From Desulfarculales bacterium UBA702 (GTDB lineage: Bacteria > Desulfobacterota > Syntrophobacteria > Syntrophobacterales > Syntrophobacteraceae): 17,340 nt of DNA. Made by a program: the position numbers and the translations under genes. The stretch covers positions 1-17,340 of the forward strand of contig DBMI01000040.1 in NCBI GenBank assembly GCA_002298165.1, given 5' to 3'. The notes under the pieces were generated by a model that was not told the DNA's origin, ran no database searches, and saw only the letters and a list, made by a program, of their open reading frames with translations. This document shows, in pieces, positions 7,493 through 14,960 of this stretch. Positions within the stretch are counted from its first letter, which is position 1, and the number at the start of each line of letters is the position of its first letter.

Positions 7493-8668
7493 ATGGGAAT
7501 ATCTTCAGCCTCTGCCACATTTGTTCGTTTTTTTGTTCCGGAACCACACACTGAGGATTTCTGGACCTTTGTCGATGAGAAGCTCCGGGGCGGCGCATTT
7601 GCCGAACCCGACGATTCCCGGACGCAGGCGGCAGGCTTTGCGGACTGGGAGGACTTTTTCGAATCCGGTTTCTCGTATGGTTCCTACCGCAAAGGCGAAT
7701 ATGTGGCATTCAATTTCAGGCTCGACCAGCGCAAAGTGCCCGCAATAGTATTGAAGCAGTATGTTCGGCAGGAGGTCAAAAAATACCGCGACGAAAACAA
7801 TGGGAAATATCCGTCACGTGCGATGAAGCAGGAAATGCAGGAAAGGATGCAGGAAGTCCTTCTCAGCCGTGCCTTTCCGCAGCCGAGTTCAGCCGAGGTC
7901 GTATGGAATCCGGTGCGCAAGTGGATGATTTTTGGCACTACCGGGGGCAAAATGATGGATTCCTTCCTGGAATATTTCGAGAAGAATTTCCGGGTTTTCC
8001 CAATTCCGCTCTACCACGCCCAGTGGGCGATGAATAAACTTCCCCTGACGCCGCACCAGAAGGATGTTCTCGGGGGGCTCGTTTCGATAAAGTCGCCGAC
8101 CGCGATGTCTGATGGGCGATTTCTCGGTTTTGATTTCCTCACGTGGCTCTGGTACTATATCGAGAACATGAGCGGTTCGATACAGGCCGGAGATAAGATT
8201 GCAAACATTCACCTGGGCGAGCGGATGGTCCTGGTGCTCCCTGGCGATGGCAAGGAGCGGGTTATCTGCACCTCGCAGGGCAATTTTCTCCACGAAGCGC
8301 GAACTGCCCTTCGACAGGGGAAAGTGGTCGAGGAGATACAGCTCCTTCTAATAATTGGTGAAAACGAGTATCTGGTGACTCTGGACAGCTCACTCTGGGC
8401 TGTAAAAGGGCTAAAGACCCCTAAGCAACTCCCCGACTACGGCCAGGAAGACCCCGATGGGCGGTTTCTTGAAAAGATGTACTTTGTCGAGGAAGTCTTT
8501 GCCGCGCTGGATGCCCTCTACATGAGGTTTTTGGCGGATAGGCTGACACCCGGGTGGGATAGTGACTGTCTTCCTCAAATAAGCCAATGGATAGAACAAG
8601 GTGAGGGCCGCGAAGGCTCGCCCGACCTCCCGGAGTCTGACCGGAAACCTTCGGCCGCCCGGCCGTGA
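7493..8668 (+). CDS. rdgC: RdgC-family recombination-associated DNA-binding protein
   Basis: The 391-residue product resembles RdgC, a ring-forming DNA-binding protein that limits RecA access to DNA in E. coli. The best-matching stretch is about 70-172: a strand block YVAFNFRLDQRKVPAIVLKQ, a charged helix rich in Lys, Arg and Glu, then VLLSRAFPQPSSAEVVW and the FRVFPIPL strand. These align in order with the E. coli protein's KILPSPVIKQ, LLPRAFSRFSQTMMW and SLPVVPL. FDFLTWLW (213-220) is typical of non-gamma members of the family. It is longer than E. coli RdgC (303), with an extra C-terminal part ending in a disordered, charged tail. AAGGA (7481-7485) supports the start. It is first in a plus-strand group with two envelope proteins, an unusual setting. 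Family assignment is fairly sure, role less so. Confidence 0.75.
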   Translation: MGISSASATFVRFFVPEPHTEDFWTFVDEKLRGGAFAEPDDSRTQAAGFADWEDFFESGFSYGSYRKGEYVAFNFRLDQRKVPAIVLKQYVRQEVKKYRDENNGKYPSRAMKQEMQERMQEVLLSRAFPQPSSAEVVWNPVRKWMIFGTTGGKMMDSFLEYFEKNFRVFPIPLYHAQWAMNKLPLTPHQKDVLGGLVSIKSPTAMSDGRFLGFDFLTWLWYYIENMSGSIQAGDKIANIHLGERMVLVLPGDGKERVICTSQGNFLHEARTALRQGKVVEEIQLLLIIGENEYLVTLDSSLWAVKGLKTPKQLPDYGQEDPDGRFLEKMYFVEEVFAALDALYMRFLADRLTPGWDSDCLPQISQWIEQGEGREGSPDLPESDRKPSAARP

Positions 8669-8675
8669 GTATTAA

Positions 8676-9737
8676 ATGGAATCTGGAATCGGACCGAACA
8701 TTTTCCTGAATCTAATACACGAGCACTGGCTGAGCGCTTTTCTCATCCTGGTGACCCTTACGACTATCTGCGCACTTCTGGTCCTGCGCTGGTACGTGAG
8801 GCGTCGCCTTCGAGCCATGCTCGACACCCGGTTCGCTGAAGAGCACGAACTTGATCTACTGCCCCCGCCCGGTGAGAGGGAGAAGGAGGCGCTGACGGTC
8901 GTCGCGGCCTTTCGCGAAGAAGTCTGGGCCCTTCCGGAAAACGATCTGCAGCTTACTTTCGACCCGCTGACCAAATGGGCCGTGAAAATCATTCGGGCAA
9001 TTGGGGCCGTCTACAATCCGCACTCTCAGCAGCCGGAATTCGAGGCGACCCTTGGCGATACAATCGAGTTGGTCAAAAGAGTAAGCACGCGCTTGACAGG
9101 GATTGCCTCGGCCGTACCATTCAAATATCTTGGAGGGCGCAAGATCAGCGATTTTCAACGATATTATCAGGTATATCAAAAAATAAACGAGAGCCCAGTC
9201 CTCAAAATTTTCAGGAAAAACCCATATATCTATAAGGCCGCAAGGCTCGTGCTGAATGTGAAAAACATCAGCAACCCGCTCTATTGGGCCGGAAGGGAGC
9301 TGTCCAGGGAAGGATACTTTTTCGTCCTGCGCTGGTTTTACCTGAGCTTTACAAGTGAAATAGGCAAGGAAGCCATACGGCTTTTCAGCGGAAACAGGTT
9401 TCAGCGAGATGAAGACAGGGACGCGGCACTCGTATGTTATCGTCTCTTCCATACAATTAGAAAATGGGGCGGACCGTCGCCCACGGAATGGGCGGCATTC
9501 GTTTCCTATGTTGCAAAAAATTCCGCACTCGATTCCGACGCCAAACTCCATATCCTGGCTCGTTGTTCGGAGGACCGCCTTCCCAAGAATATCGGAGAAC
9601 AGAAGATAAGTACCAAATCGGGCGCAAAGTGGTACAAAGAAGGGCTTAAAGCAATGCTCGATGCCGATACAGGCGCTCCCGCGGCAAAAGCCAAACTAAT
9701 CGAAAAAGAATCCAGCGATATCGCATCGGCTGGATGA
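8676..9737 (+). CDS. Membrane-anchored protein of unknown function
   Basis: I do not recognise this 353-residue protein. One clear membrane helix lies at about 18-38 (WLSAFLILVTLTTICALLVL), followed at once by the basic stretch RWYVRRRLRAML, so the large C-terminal part should stay in the cytoplasm. That part is mostly helical with many aromatic and basic residues (for example FQRYYQVYQKI, NPYIYKAARLVL, YFFVLRWFYLSF). No nucleotide-binding loop, metal site or catalytic motif is evident. It starts 7 bases after the rdgC-like stop, so the two are almost certainly cotranscribed; the ribosome site is weak, suggesting translational coupling. It might tether the RdgC-like protein or another partner to the membrane, but that is only inference. 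Confidence 0.8.
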   Translation: MESGIGPNIFLNLIHEHWLSAFLILVTLTTICALLVLRWYVRRRLRAMLDTRFAEEHELDLLPPPGEREKEALTVVAAFREEVWALPENDLQLTFDPLTKWAVKIIRAIGAVYNPHSQQPEFEATLGDTIELVKRVSTRLTGIASAVPFKYLGGRKISDFQRYYQVYQKINESPVLKIFRKNPYIYKAARLVLNVKNISNPLYWAGRELSREGYFFVLRWFYLSFTSEIGKEAIRLFSGNRFQRDEDRDAALVCYRLFHTIRKWGGPSPTEWAAFVSYVAKNSALDSDAKLHILARCSEDRLPKNIGEQKISTKSGAKWYKEGLKAMLDADTGAPAAKAKLIEKESSDIASAG

Positions 9738-9762
9738 CCTAAAATTAGGGACAGGAGAAATA

Positions 9763-10314
9763 ATGCTGCTATTTCCGATTTCAACCCGCAATTCACAATC
9801 GGCTGCTAAAAAACCGCAACCCTCAATCGCAAAAAGACACCCGGCAGCCTTCCGCCTCCTGGCTACGATCTCGCTGGTAGTATTGCTTTTGGGCTGTAGT
9901 GGATCATCGGCTTCGGGTGAGCCCGATAGCTTCAGGAATATAAAATGGGGAGCCGATGTTTCGTCTCTTTCCGGATTAAACCGGATCGCCGGTGAAGGCG
10001 ACCTCGCGTTTTATACAAAAGAAAACGATTCACTTCAGTTCGATGGCCTCAAAGTTGACCAGGTGATTTACGGGTTCCACAAAAACCGCTTCTACACCGT
10101 CATGATCTACTTTCCGGGTCCCGGCTTCAACAAGATGAAGGAAATAATGTCCGGAAAGCTGGGCGAACCCGGCATGCCAGACAAGACTCCCTCGAAACTG
10201 GTCTGGGACGGCTCAACAGTGACGGTGCTGCTTACCTCCTCGGGCGACTCTGAAACCGCCCGGCTGGCATATCTGTACAAACCGGTGCAACTCGAAATAG
10301 AGCTTAAGAAATAA
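9763..10314 (+). CDS. Putative lipoprotein of unknown function
   Basis: The 183-residue product has a lipoprotein signal with lipobox LLGC ending at Cys45 after the hydrophobic run LLATISLVVLLL (32-43). Ser46 at the +2 position fits outer-membrane sorting. The stretch before the hydrophobic core is unusually long (about 30 residues, basic), but AGGAGA just before ATG 9763 and the lack of later Met codons support this start. The mature part (56-183) looks like a compact beta-rich domain opening with SFRNIKWGADVSSL, a pattern seen in small periplasmic proteins, without a recognisable active site. It follows the membrane protein gene by 25 bases and is the last gene before a terminator, so it is probably in the same transcript. 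Confidence 0.8.
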   Translation: MLLFPISTRNSQSAAKKPQPSIAKRHPAAFRLLATISLVVLLLGCSGSSASGEPDSFRNIKWGADVSSLSGLNRIAGEGDLAFYTKENDSLQFDGLKVDQVIYGFHKNRFYTVMIYFPGPGFNKMKEIMSGKLGEPGMPDKTPSKLVWDGSTVTVLLTSSGDSETARLAYLYKPVQLEIELKK

Positions 10315-10328
10315 CAGGTGCTTTTTGG

Positions 10329-10358
10329 AGCGCCTACTCTTTTCTCAGGCGCTTTTTT
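10329..10358 (+). terminator. Intrinsic terminator of the rdgC-like group
   Basis: Arms AGCGCCT (10329-10335) and AGGCGCT (10347-10353) enclose an 11-base loop, and the stem runs into six T residues (10353-10358). It overlaps the last codons of the convergent minus-strand gene, whose stop is at 10334-10336. No T-run exists for the minus direction. Confidence 0.65.
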
Positions 10359-11392
10359 CGCTTTGGGCGCGCGGGGGTGGAGGTCTGGGGGAAGAAACGC
10401 TTGTAGAAGAAGATGCTAGCGATTATAGGCAGGAAGTAATAGGCTATTCTGTAGATCAGGGTAGCCAGAAGGGCGAAATCGTAGTCGAGGCCCATCAGGT
10501 AAAAAGATCCGGCCATCCCGCCTTCCATCAGTCCTATGGATGCCGGGGTGAGCGAAAAAAGACTGGTGAAAAGCCCGATAGAAAAACCCACCATCAGGGT
10601 TGAATTGCTAACCGGGTAGTTTATCGCCAGAAAAGAAAATTTCAGGCAAAGGAACATTGTTACCCAGTCCAGAAGGGCCAGGGTTGCGGGCACAAGCAGG
10701 ACTCGCCTGTTCTTCATGATCATATTGAGGCTTTCGTTGAAATTCTCGAAAAAAGCCTCCGCCCTTTCCCGGTTTATCCATTGCGACCTGCCGATCTTAG
10801 CGCATGCTCCGGCCGCAACCCAGATCACTACCTGCCAGAATCGTTTGCGGAATCCTTCGTGTACTATCGTCTGGATGGTAAGCCAGGTCATCAGGAAGGC
10901 TATGAGCAGGATTACGATCCCAAACTCCTGGCTTCGGCCGGTGAGTTGATGGCCGCTGTACAGGTAGAAAAAACCGAGATAGATGAACAGCACAGCGATG
11001 GTGTTGGTGAGAAAGCCGTGGATGATCGAAACGGATAGAGTTCTGCTTGCGGGAATATCCTCCCTCGAGAGCAGATAAACTTTTGCTGCCACTCCGCTCA
11101 GCCCGGCAACGGACATGAGATAGTTGAGGGTGCTGGAGAGCAGCGATATCTTAAAACAGGTCGAAAAGCGCAACGGATGGCCAATCCCCATCAAAAGCCT
11201 GTGGAGAACTCCCCCTATCGATGCGTAGCTTACGGCGGATGCCAGAAGCACTGCCACAGCCCAGGTGGGGCTAACGTCGCCAAGATGCTGGGCGAGCTTC
11301 TGAAGATCGGCGTGCTTGATGGTATAGAAAAGGACGGAAAAGCCGAAGATCGCAGCAAACCAGAATCTTTTCCTAGTCGCTATACTTACCAA
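10334..11392 (-). CDS. UPF0104/LPG-synthase transmembrane-domain family protein (flippase-like)
   Basis: This polytopic membrane protein has about seven or eight hydrophobic segments and belongs to the AglD/MprF-N-terminal-like family (UPF0104, lysylphosphatidylglycerol synthase TM region). The family signature is seen near the C-terminus: SLTPASIGLMEGG followed by ALLATLIYRIAYYFLPI. Members have been linked to lipid or lipid-linked sugar handling, but the substrate here is unknown. The tail is strongly basic (RPKRKKRLRKE). TTG at 11392 (352 residues) is chosen because GGAGG (11398-11402, minus) lies 5 bases before it; a GTG at 11404 would add four residues and would place that site inside the gene. 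It may share a transcript with the two genes upstream, though 224 bases separate them. Confidence 0.82.
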   Translation of the reverse strand: MVSIATRKRFWFAAIFGFSVLFYTIKHADLQKLAQHLGDVSPTWAVAVLLASAVSYASIGGVLHRLLMGIGHPLRFSTCFKISLLSSTLNYLMSVAGLSGVAAKVYLLSREDIPASRTLSVSIIHGFLTNTIAVLFIYLGFFYLYSGHQLTGRSQEFGIVILLIAFLMTWLTIQTIVHEGFRKRFWQVVIWVAAGACAKIGRSQWINRERAEAFFENFNESLNMIMKNRRVLLVPATLALLDWVTMFLCLKFSFLAINYPVSNSTLMVGFSIGLFTSLFSLTPASIGLMEGGMAGSFYLMGLDYDFALLATLIYRIAYYFLPIIASIFFYKRFFPQTSTPARPKRKKRLRKE

Positions 11393-11616
11393 TCCGTCCT
11401 CCACGGGAACTTTGAGATAATACTTGCCGACCCGAGGCCGGCAGCGATGGCTGAAGGGTTAACGCTTTGATAAACGAAATGGGCACAGGGGTCAAAATAA
11501 ATCCACAAAACCCCCGGCGCATCAAATCTATCGCATTGTAGAAAATGGGGAGAAATTACGCAGGAATCGGGCAGCACTTATGCAATGCATTGTCCAGTTT
11601 TGCAGGGCCTGAATGC

Positions 11617-12330
11617 CTATCGCATGAGTAACCTCGCCTCTCTCTCGTATCCGCGGAAAATGTGCTCGGCCAGAGTACCAAGCTGTTCTTCTACCTGGCC
11701 GATCTCGGGAATGTCGAATGGTTGGGGCACCACCAGTTTTTCCAGCGGGACCTTGTGAATAAACAGGCCCTGATCCAACTCGGCAAGCTCGCTTGCGGTG
11801 TAGTTTCCACCCAGAATGTTTTGCCGCTCCATGCTCCGAATGTCCAGATTTCGCAGAAGATTCATGATGGCGAGCAGATCGAAATTATTTTGAAAAGCTT
11901 CGATATTGGCATTGACGGCTGCCAACTCCTGGCAAAGATCTTCATAGACAGACCTGTATTTTTTGGCCCACTCACTCAGGTTGGAGTAGGACCGGACGAT
12001 GAGCTTTCGAAACTTTGCCCGGCGGGTAAGTGCAAATGCCCGAATCAGGCGGAGCCGGTTCTTGAACTCATTGCTTAGCCGTAAATCCCAGAAGTTATCC
12101 GGTGGGGGGCCGAGAATTTCCCTTAGCTTTTCCCGCATTTCCGGCGCGATCATAAGATGCGAGAGCCGCACGAGCCGCTCTCCGGCACCGAGTGAAATCG
12201 AGCGGGCCTGCTCCGCTTTCCTGAACAGGTGTTCGATCTGCAATTCGATCAGGCGCCGCTCCCGGAAATAATTCTCTACTACCTCTTCCTTGACTTGGCG
12301 CGTCAGATTGGCCAGTAAATCTTCTTCCAT
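11617..12330 (-). CDS. Helical protein of unknown function
   Basis: I do not recognise this 237-residue protein. It has no signal peptide or membrane helix. The N-terminal 70 residues are strongly charged and helical (VKEEVVENYFRERRLIELQI), and the middle contains a basic region (FALTRRAKFRKLIVRSYS). The C-terminal quarter is different, with FIHKVPLEKLVVPQPFDIP and a final helix rich in Glu and Arg. No cysteine or catalytic motif is apparent. A GGGGA is 4 bases before ATG 12330. It follows the RecA-fold ATPase gene on the same strand with a gap of 174 bases that contains a strong hairpin, so the pair may act together. An adaptor or partner role is inference only. Confidence 0.75.
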   Translation of the reverse strand: MEEDLLANLTRQVKEEVVENYFRERRLIELQIEHLFRKAEQARSISLGAGERLVRLSHLMIAPEMREKLREILGPPPDNFWDLRLSNEFKNRLRLIRAFALTRRAKFRKLIVRSYSNLSEWAKKYRSVYEDLCQELAAVNANIEAFQNNFDLLAIMNLLRNLDIRSMERQNILGGNYTASELAELDQGLFIHKVPLEKLVVPQPFDIPEIGQVEEQLGTLAEHIFRGYEREARLLMR

Positions 12331-12468
12331 TAAATCCCCAAATGCGGATCCGCGCTATGCCGGGAGGCGGAGCAGAAAAAAGAAGACGTATGGCGGAGGA
12401 TTTCAGGATTTTTTACAAGCGCAGAGGGAGGGGAGATGAAGTCGAAGATGGTATTGGTCCGCCAAAGC

Positions 12469-12499
12469 CGCGGGTCGCGGCCGGCTGCCGCGACCCGCG
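12469..12499. other. Strong perfect hairpin between two minus-strand genes
   Basis: Arms CGCGGGTCGCGG (12469-12480) and CCGCGACCCGCG (12488-12499) pair over 12 bp around a 7-base loop. In the minus direction it follows the ATPase stop (12505) by 5 bases, but the T-run comes before rather than after the stem. It may be a weak terminator, an attenuator or a 3-prime stabilising structure between the two genes. No other gene is visible in 12331-12504. Confidence 0.6.
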
Positions 12500-12504
12500 A
12501 AAAA

Positions 12505-13215
12505 TCACTCCGATTTTTTCCGCAGCAGAAACGTTCTCGGATCCAGCATAAGCCCGGAATCCATAGGTTTGTATTTTCCGTTCTGCTTCAGAATCTCGAG
12601 CCTGATGCTCTCCCCCTCCGTCTCCAACATTAGGATAGAGCCGAAAAGATCATCGAGGCGGCTCATTGGGTAAGGGATGCCCCGTTCGTTTGTCTCGGAT
12701 ATGTGCCGGTGCATGCGTGCCGATATCCAGACCCGCGCCGATCGGGCAACAGCAATTTCACGAATCTGTTCGAAAACCGTGCGCTCGATATTTTCAAAAT
12801 CCAGACCGTCCAGGATGAGCAGGGCCGGAGTGGATTTTGCCTGCTGCTCGAGGTTTTGAAATCCCTGTTCGAGCTTTCCGGGACTAAAAGCCCGGTTCAT
12901 GAAAGACATGATCAGACGGAGAGGCTCGATTTGGTGCTGGATATCCAGGGGATCGCAACCGGGCCGCGCGGCGAATAAATTGCTCAGAAGCTCCCGGTAC
13001 CAAAGCTTCACTTTATCGGGTACATTATCCACACTGACGTGTAGTACCGGCTCCCCTCGGAGCAGGTGCGCAATGGCAAGATGGGTGAGGCAGGCCGTCT
13101 TTCCGGCGCCGGCCCTCGCCGCCAGAACGCCCATTTCGCCGGGCGCCAGCGGGTTCAGTGGAATTTTGTCGCTAAACTCATAATCTCCGCGGCAGTCGGC
13201 ACTCAATACTGGCAT
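12505..13215 (-). CDS. RecA/DnaB-fold P-loop ATPase of unknown role
   Basis: With the start at ATG 13215 the product has 236 residues. Walker A is VLAARAGAGKTACLTHLA (30-47), with Ala at the first P-loop position as in DnaB-like helicases (AARPSMGKTA), and Walker B is PALLILDGLDF (130-140). A later strand WISARMHR (163-170) fits the sensor region of RecA-fold proteins. It looks like a stand-alone RecA-fold (KaiC/RadA/DnaB-like, AAA_25-type) core without helicase or zinc extensions. AGGAG (13223-13227, minus) lies 7 bases before ATG 13215; an in-frame ATG at 13257 would add 14 residues but has only a weak site. It leads a minus-strand group with the helical protein. The substrate (DNA, protein or other) cannot be told. 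Confidence 0.8.
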   Translation of the reverse strand: MPVLSADCRGDYEFSDKIPLNPLAPGEMGVLAARAGAGKTACLTHLAIAHLLRGEPVLHVSVDNVPDKVKLWYRELLSNLFAARPGCDPLDIQHQIEPLRLIMSFMNRAFSPGKLEQGFQNLEQQAKSTPALLILDGLDFENIERTVFEQIREIAVARSARVWISARMHRHISETNERGIPYPMSRLDDLFGSILMLETEGESIRLEILKQNGKYKPMDSGLMLDPRTFLLRKKSE

Positions 13216-13534
13216 GGCGGCTCTCCTCACAGGGAATCGGGTTTGGATGACACTCATCGCTTCCGAGCAGTTCGCCGGAGCAGAGGTAATCGTCTAATTA
13301 TACACCCTGCCTCAGGGACTTTCCCACCCCTGTGCGATGGTTTCGTTCCCGAGGGGCGCTGATTCGGGATGAAATTCACCTCTATGATACTTTACAAAGC
13401 CGCAAATTTCCATCAAAAGCCCTCCTCGATCAAAACAAATGAGGACCAAATTCAAAGAGAGGCCCGTAATCCCGATCGAAGATTTTTAAAAATGTGATGT
13501 GATTTACGCAAGTTCCTAAAAATAATCACTTCCT

Positions 13535-13586
13535 TGCGTTTCAAAATGCATCGCAACTGCGTTGATTAAATCACTGATCCTGCGTT
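13535..13586 (+). repeat. Phased TGCGTT repeats, 23-base period
   Basis: TGCGTT occurs at 13535-13540, 13558-13563 and 13581-13586, exactly 23 bases apart each time; the last two extend to TGCGTTGAT. The reverse form ACGCA is at 13506-13510. Even phasing suggests protein binding sites on one DNA face, but the matching core is short. Confidence 0.4.
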
Positions 13587-13963
13587 GATGTTCAAATTGA
13601 AACTATAGCCGTGGGCAAGATGCTCCTAGGCCGCTACGCCTTTGAGCAGGCTGCTAGGGTATATGAGCGGGATTGCCGTTGCGATTGGTCGAGCAGGGCG
13701 TTTCAACTCGGGACATATTGATACAACTAAATACATTTTTACTCAATTAGTGAGCATGGTTGGTCGTGCAAAATGGTTTCACTTTGGAGTATGGCATAAC
13801 TCTATTAATTTGAGGCAGGATGCACAAGGGGTGCTTTGGCTCGACAAATGTCCGTCTTTATGGATCATTTTCGATTATATAATAAAGTCAAGTAGTTCTG
13901 ATGGCCAAAAACTTTATGAACTCTTTTTGTGAGTTTTTGGCAAAAAGTGCGGCAAAATGCATC
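13542..13963. repeat. 11-bp direct repeats flanking an AT-rich block
   Basis: CAAAATGCATC is present at 13542-13552 and again at 13953-13963, each preceded by a TGCG and followed by AAC with small gaps. The block between them contains the weak 89-residue ORF. The arrangement could mark an old insertion, but no transposase or terminal inverted repeat is visible. Confidence 0.35.
13663..13932 (+). CDS. Doubtful 89-residue ORF in the AT-rich block
   Basis: ATG 13663 opens 89 codons ending in TGA. The product would be MSGIAVAIGRAGRFNSG at the start, with several Trp and Phe in the middle (KWFHFGVWHN) and a hydrophobic stretch LWIIFDYII. Codons favour A or T in third position, unlike the neighbouring genes. 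The ribosome site is poor (AGGG only 3 bases upstream), an in-frame TTG at 13642 is no better, and I do not recognise a family. It could be a foreign gene remnant or chance. Confidence 0.25.
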   Translation: MSGIAVAIGRAGRFNSGHIDTTKYIFTQLVSMVGRAKWFHFGVWHNSINLRQDAQGVLWLDKCPSLWIIFDYIIKSSSSDGQKLYELFL

Positions 13964-14021
13964 AACATTCTGGTAAGTCATTAAAAATACACGAGATAGA
14001 TAGTCTTGTTAAAAAAATCTC

Positions 14022-14050
14022 TTGACTCGCTATATTAACTGAAATAGTGT
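14022..14050 (+). promoter_or_regulatory. Sigma-70-like promoter candidate for the hox operon
   Basis: TTGACT (14022-14027) is a 5-of-6 match to the -35 box, followed after exactly 17 bases by TAGTGT (14045-14050), a modest -10. An inverted repeat (GTGATTTTC at 14049-14057, GAAGAATCAC at 14076-14085, with one bulge) starts within the -10 and could be an operator. The leader to hoxE would be about 260 bases long. Confidence 0.4.
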
Positions 14051-14318
14051 GATTTTCAATGTGCTAAAGTCACTAGAAGAATCACGACTGTCCGCGTGAG
14101 CGCGGGCGCTTTCTATAAGCCGCACGGCCGGCAAATTTTTGCGGCTGGTGCGCACATATGGGTGCAGATAGTGTGCCCAACCATGTGAAAAAAGTAACTA
14201 CCTAAATCCGTACTTCACGGCTGAGCGCTATAGTGCGCCCGGTTTTGCGGTAGTTGTGCTGTTGGCTGGTAGGATTTTGACCCCCAAATCCAAGCTGTTG
14301 AAAATGGAGGAAAACGCT

Positions 14319-14876
14319 ATGTCTGAAGCCGGTCAAGGGAAAAAAGATGCCGGTAACGGCGGGGAAGATCCGCGCTACAAAGGCATCGATCGTGTTCTAA
14401 AAAAACTGCAGTTTAAGCAGGATGGGCTCATTGAGGTGCTCACGGCAGCCCAGGAGGCCTTTGGATACCTCCCCGAGGAGGTAATGATCTACGTCGCAAG
14501 ACAGCTCAAGCTGCCCTTTAGCTGGGTATACGGAGTGGCCACATTCTACCACTTCTTCTCCCTGAAGCCGCAGGGCAAGCACAATGCGATCATCTGCCTC
14601 GGAACAGCCTGCTACGTCGGACGTGCCAATGACATCGTCGACGCAATATCCAAAGAGTACAGTGTCGAACCGGGCCATACCACCCCGGATGGTGAATTCA
14701 CCCTCACCACGACCCGTTGCCTGGGCTGCTGCGGTCTGGCGCCGGTAGTTGTATTTGAGAATCAGGTTCTTGGTAAGGAAACCCCCGAGGGCACAATAGA
14801 CAAGATAAAGATGGTTCTTGCGGGTGGTTCCCTCGGAACTGCCGCGGCCCCGGTTGAGGAGGCTTCGGCTACCTAG
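14319..14876 (+). CDS. hoxE: NAD-linked hydrogenase diaphorase subunit HoxE (NuoE-like)
   Basis: The 185-residue protein is a thioredoxin-fold [2Fe-2S] subunit of the NuoE/HoxE family. After a flexible, charged N-terminus come the helical domain (VLTAAQEAFGYLPEEVMIYVARQL, in 40-63) and GVATFYHFFSL, then the four cluster cysteines Cys93, Cys98, Cys134 and Cys138 (CLGTAC and RCLGCCGLAP). The tail is Ala-rich. GGAGG (14306-14310) lies 8 bases before ATG 14319; upstream in-frame starts at 14256 and 14304 are not supported. It is first in the set with hoxF and hoxU, so it should belong to the diaphorase of a bidirectional [NiFe] hydrogenase rather than complex I. By itself it could not be told from other NuoE-like subunits such as those of formate dehydrogenases. 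Confidence 0.9.
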   Translation: MSEAGQGKKDAGNGGEDPRYKGIDRVLKKLQFKQDGLIEVLTAAQEAFGYLPEEVMIYVARQLKLPFSWVYGVATFYHFFSLKPQGKHNAIICLGTACYVGRANDIVDAISKEYSVEPGHTTPDGEFTLTTTRCLGCCGLAPVVVFENQVLGKETPEGTIDKIKMVLAGGSLGTAAAPVEEASAT

Positions 14877-14960
14877 TGCTGTGAGCTTCTTACATTGGTT
14901 CACGCTAAAGGTTCTCAAAATCACGTGAATTGCCCGGAACTCTAAGGAGAATACAGCGTT

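Larger units (their letters stand above)
13216..14318. other. Long intergenic region with AT-rich centre upstream of hoxE
   Basis: About 1.1 kb separates the divergent ATPase gene and hoxE. The outer parts are of normal composition, while about 13440-14090 is clearly richer in A and T than the rest of the window. It holds three TGCGTT repeats spaced 23 bases (13535-13586), an 11-bp direct repeat at 13542-13552 and 13953-13963, a weak ORF (13663-13932), a promoter candidate (14022-14050) and several hairpins in 14049-14146. No RNA gene family was recognised. Confidence 0.6.

Noticed and set aside
13599..13670. Possible structured RNA leader or riboswitch (CCTAG/CTAGG arms)
   Set aside because: It has only a 5-bp stem with no match to a riboswitch core I know, and no gene closely follows it.
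14089..14146. Hairpins CCGCG/CGCGG (14092-14105) and AGCCGCA/TGCGGCT (14118-14146) as a terminator before hoxE
   Set aside because: The T-run is inside the loop of the second stem and none follows either stem, so transcription should continue.
14170..14250. A Rex-type operator before hoxE
   Set aside because: TGTGAA is present, but there is no properly spaced TTCACA partner.
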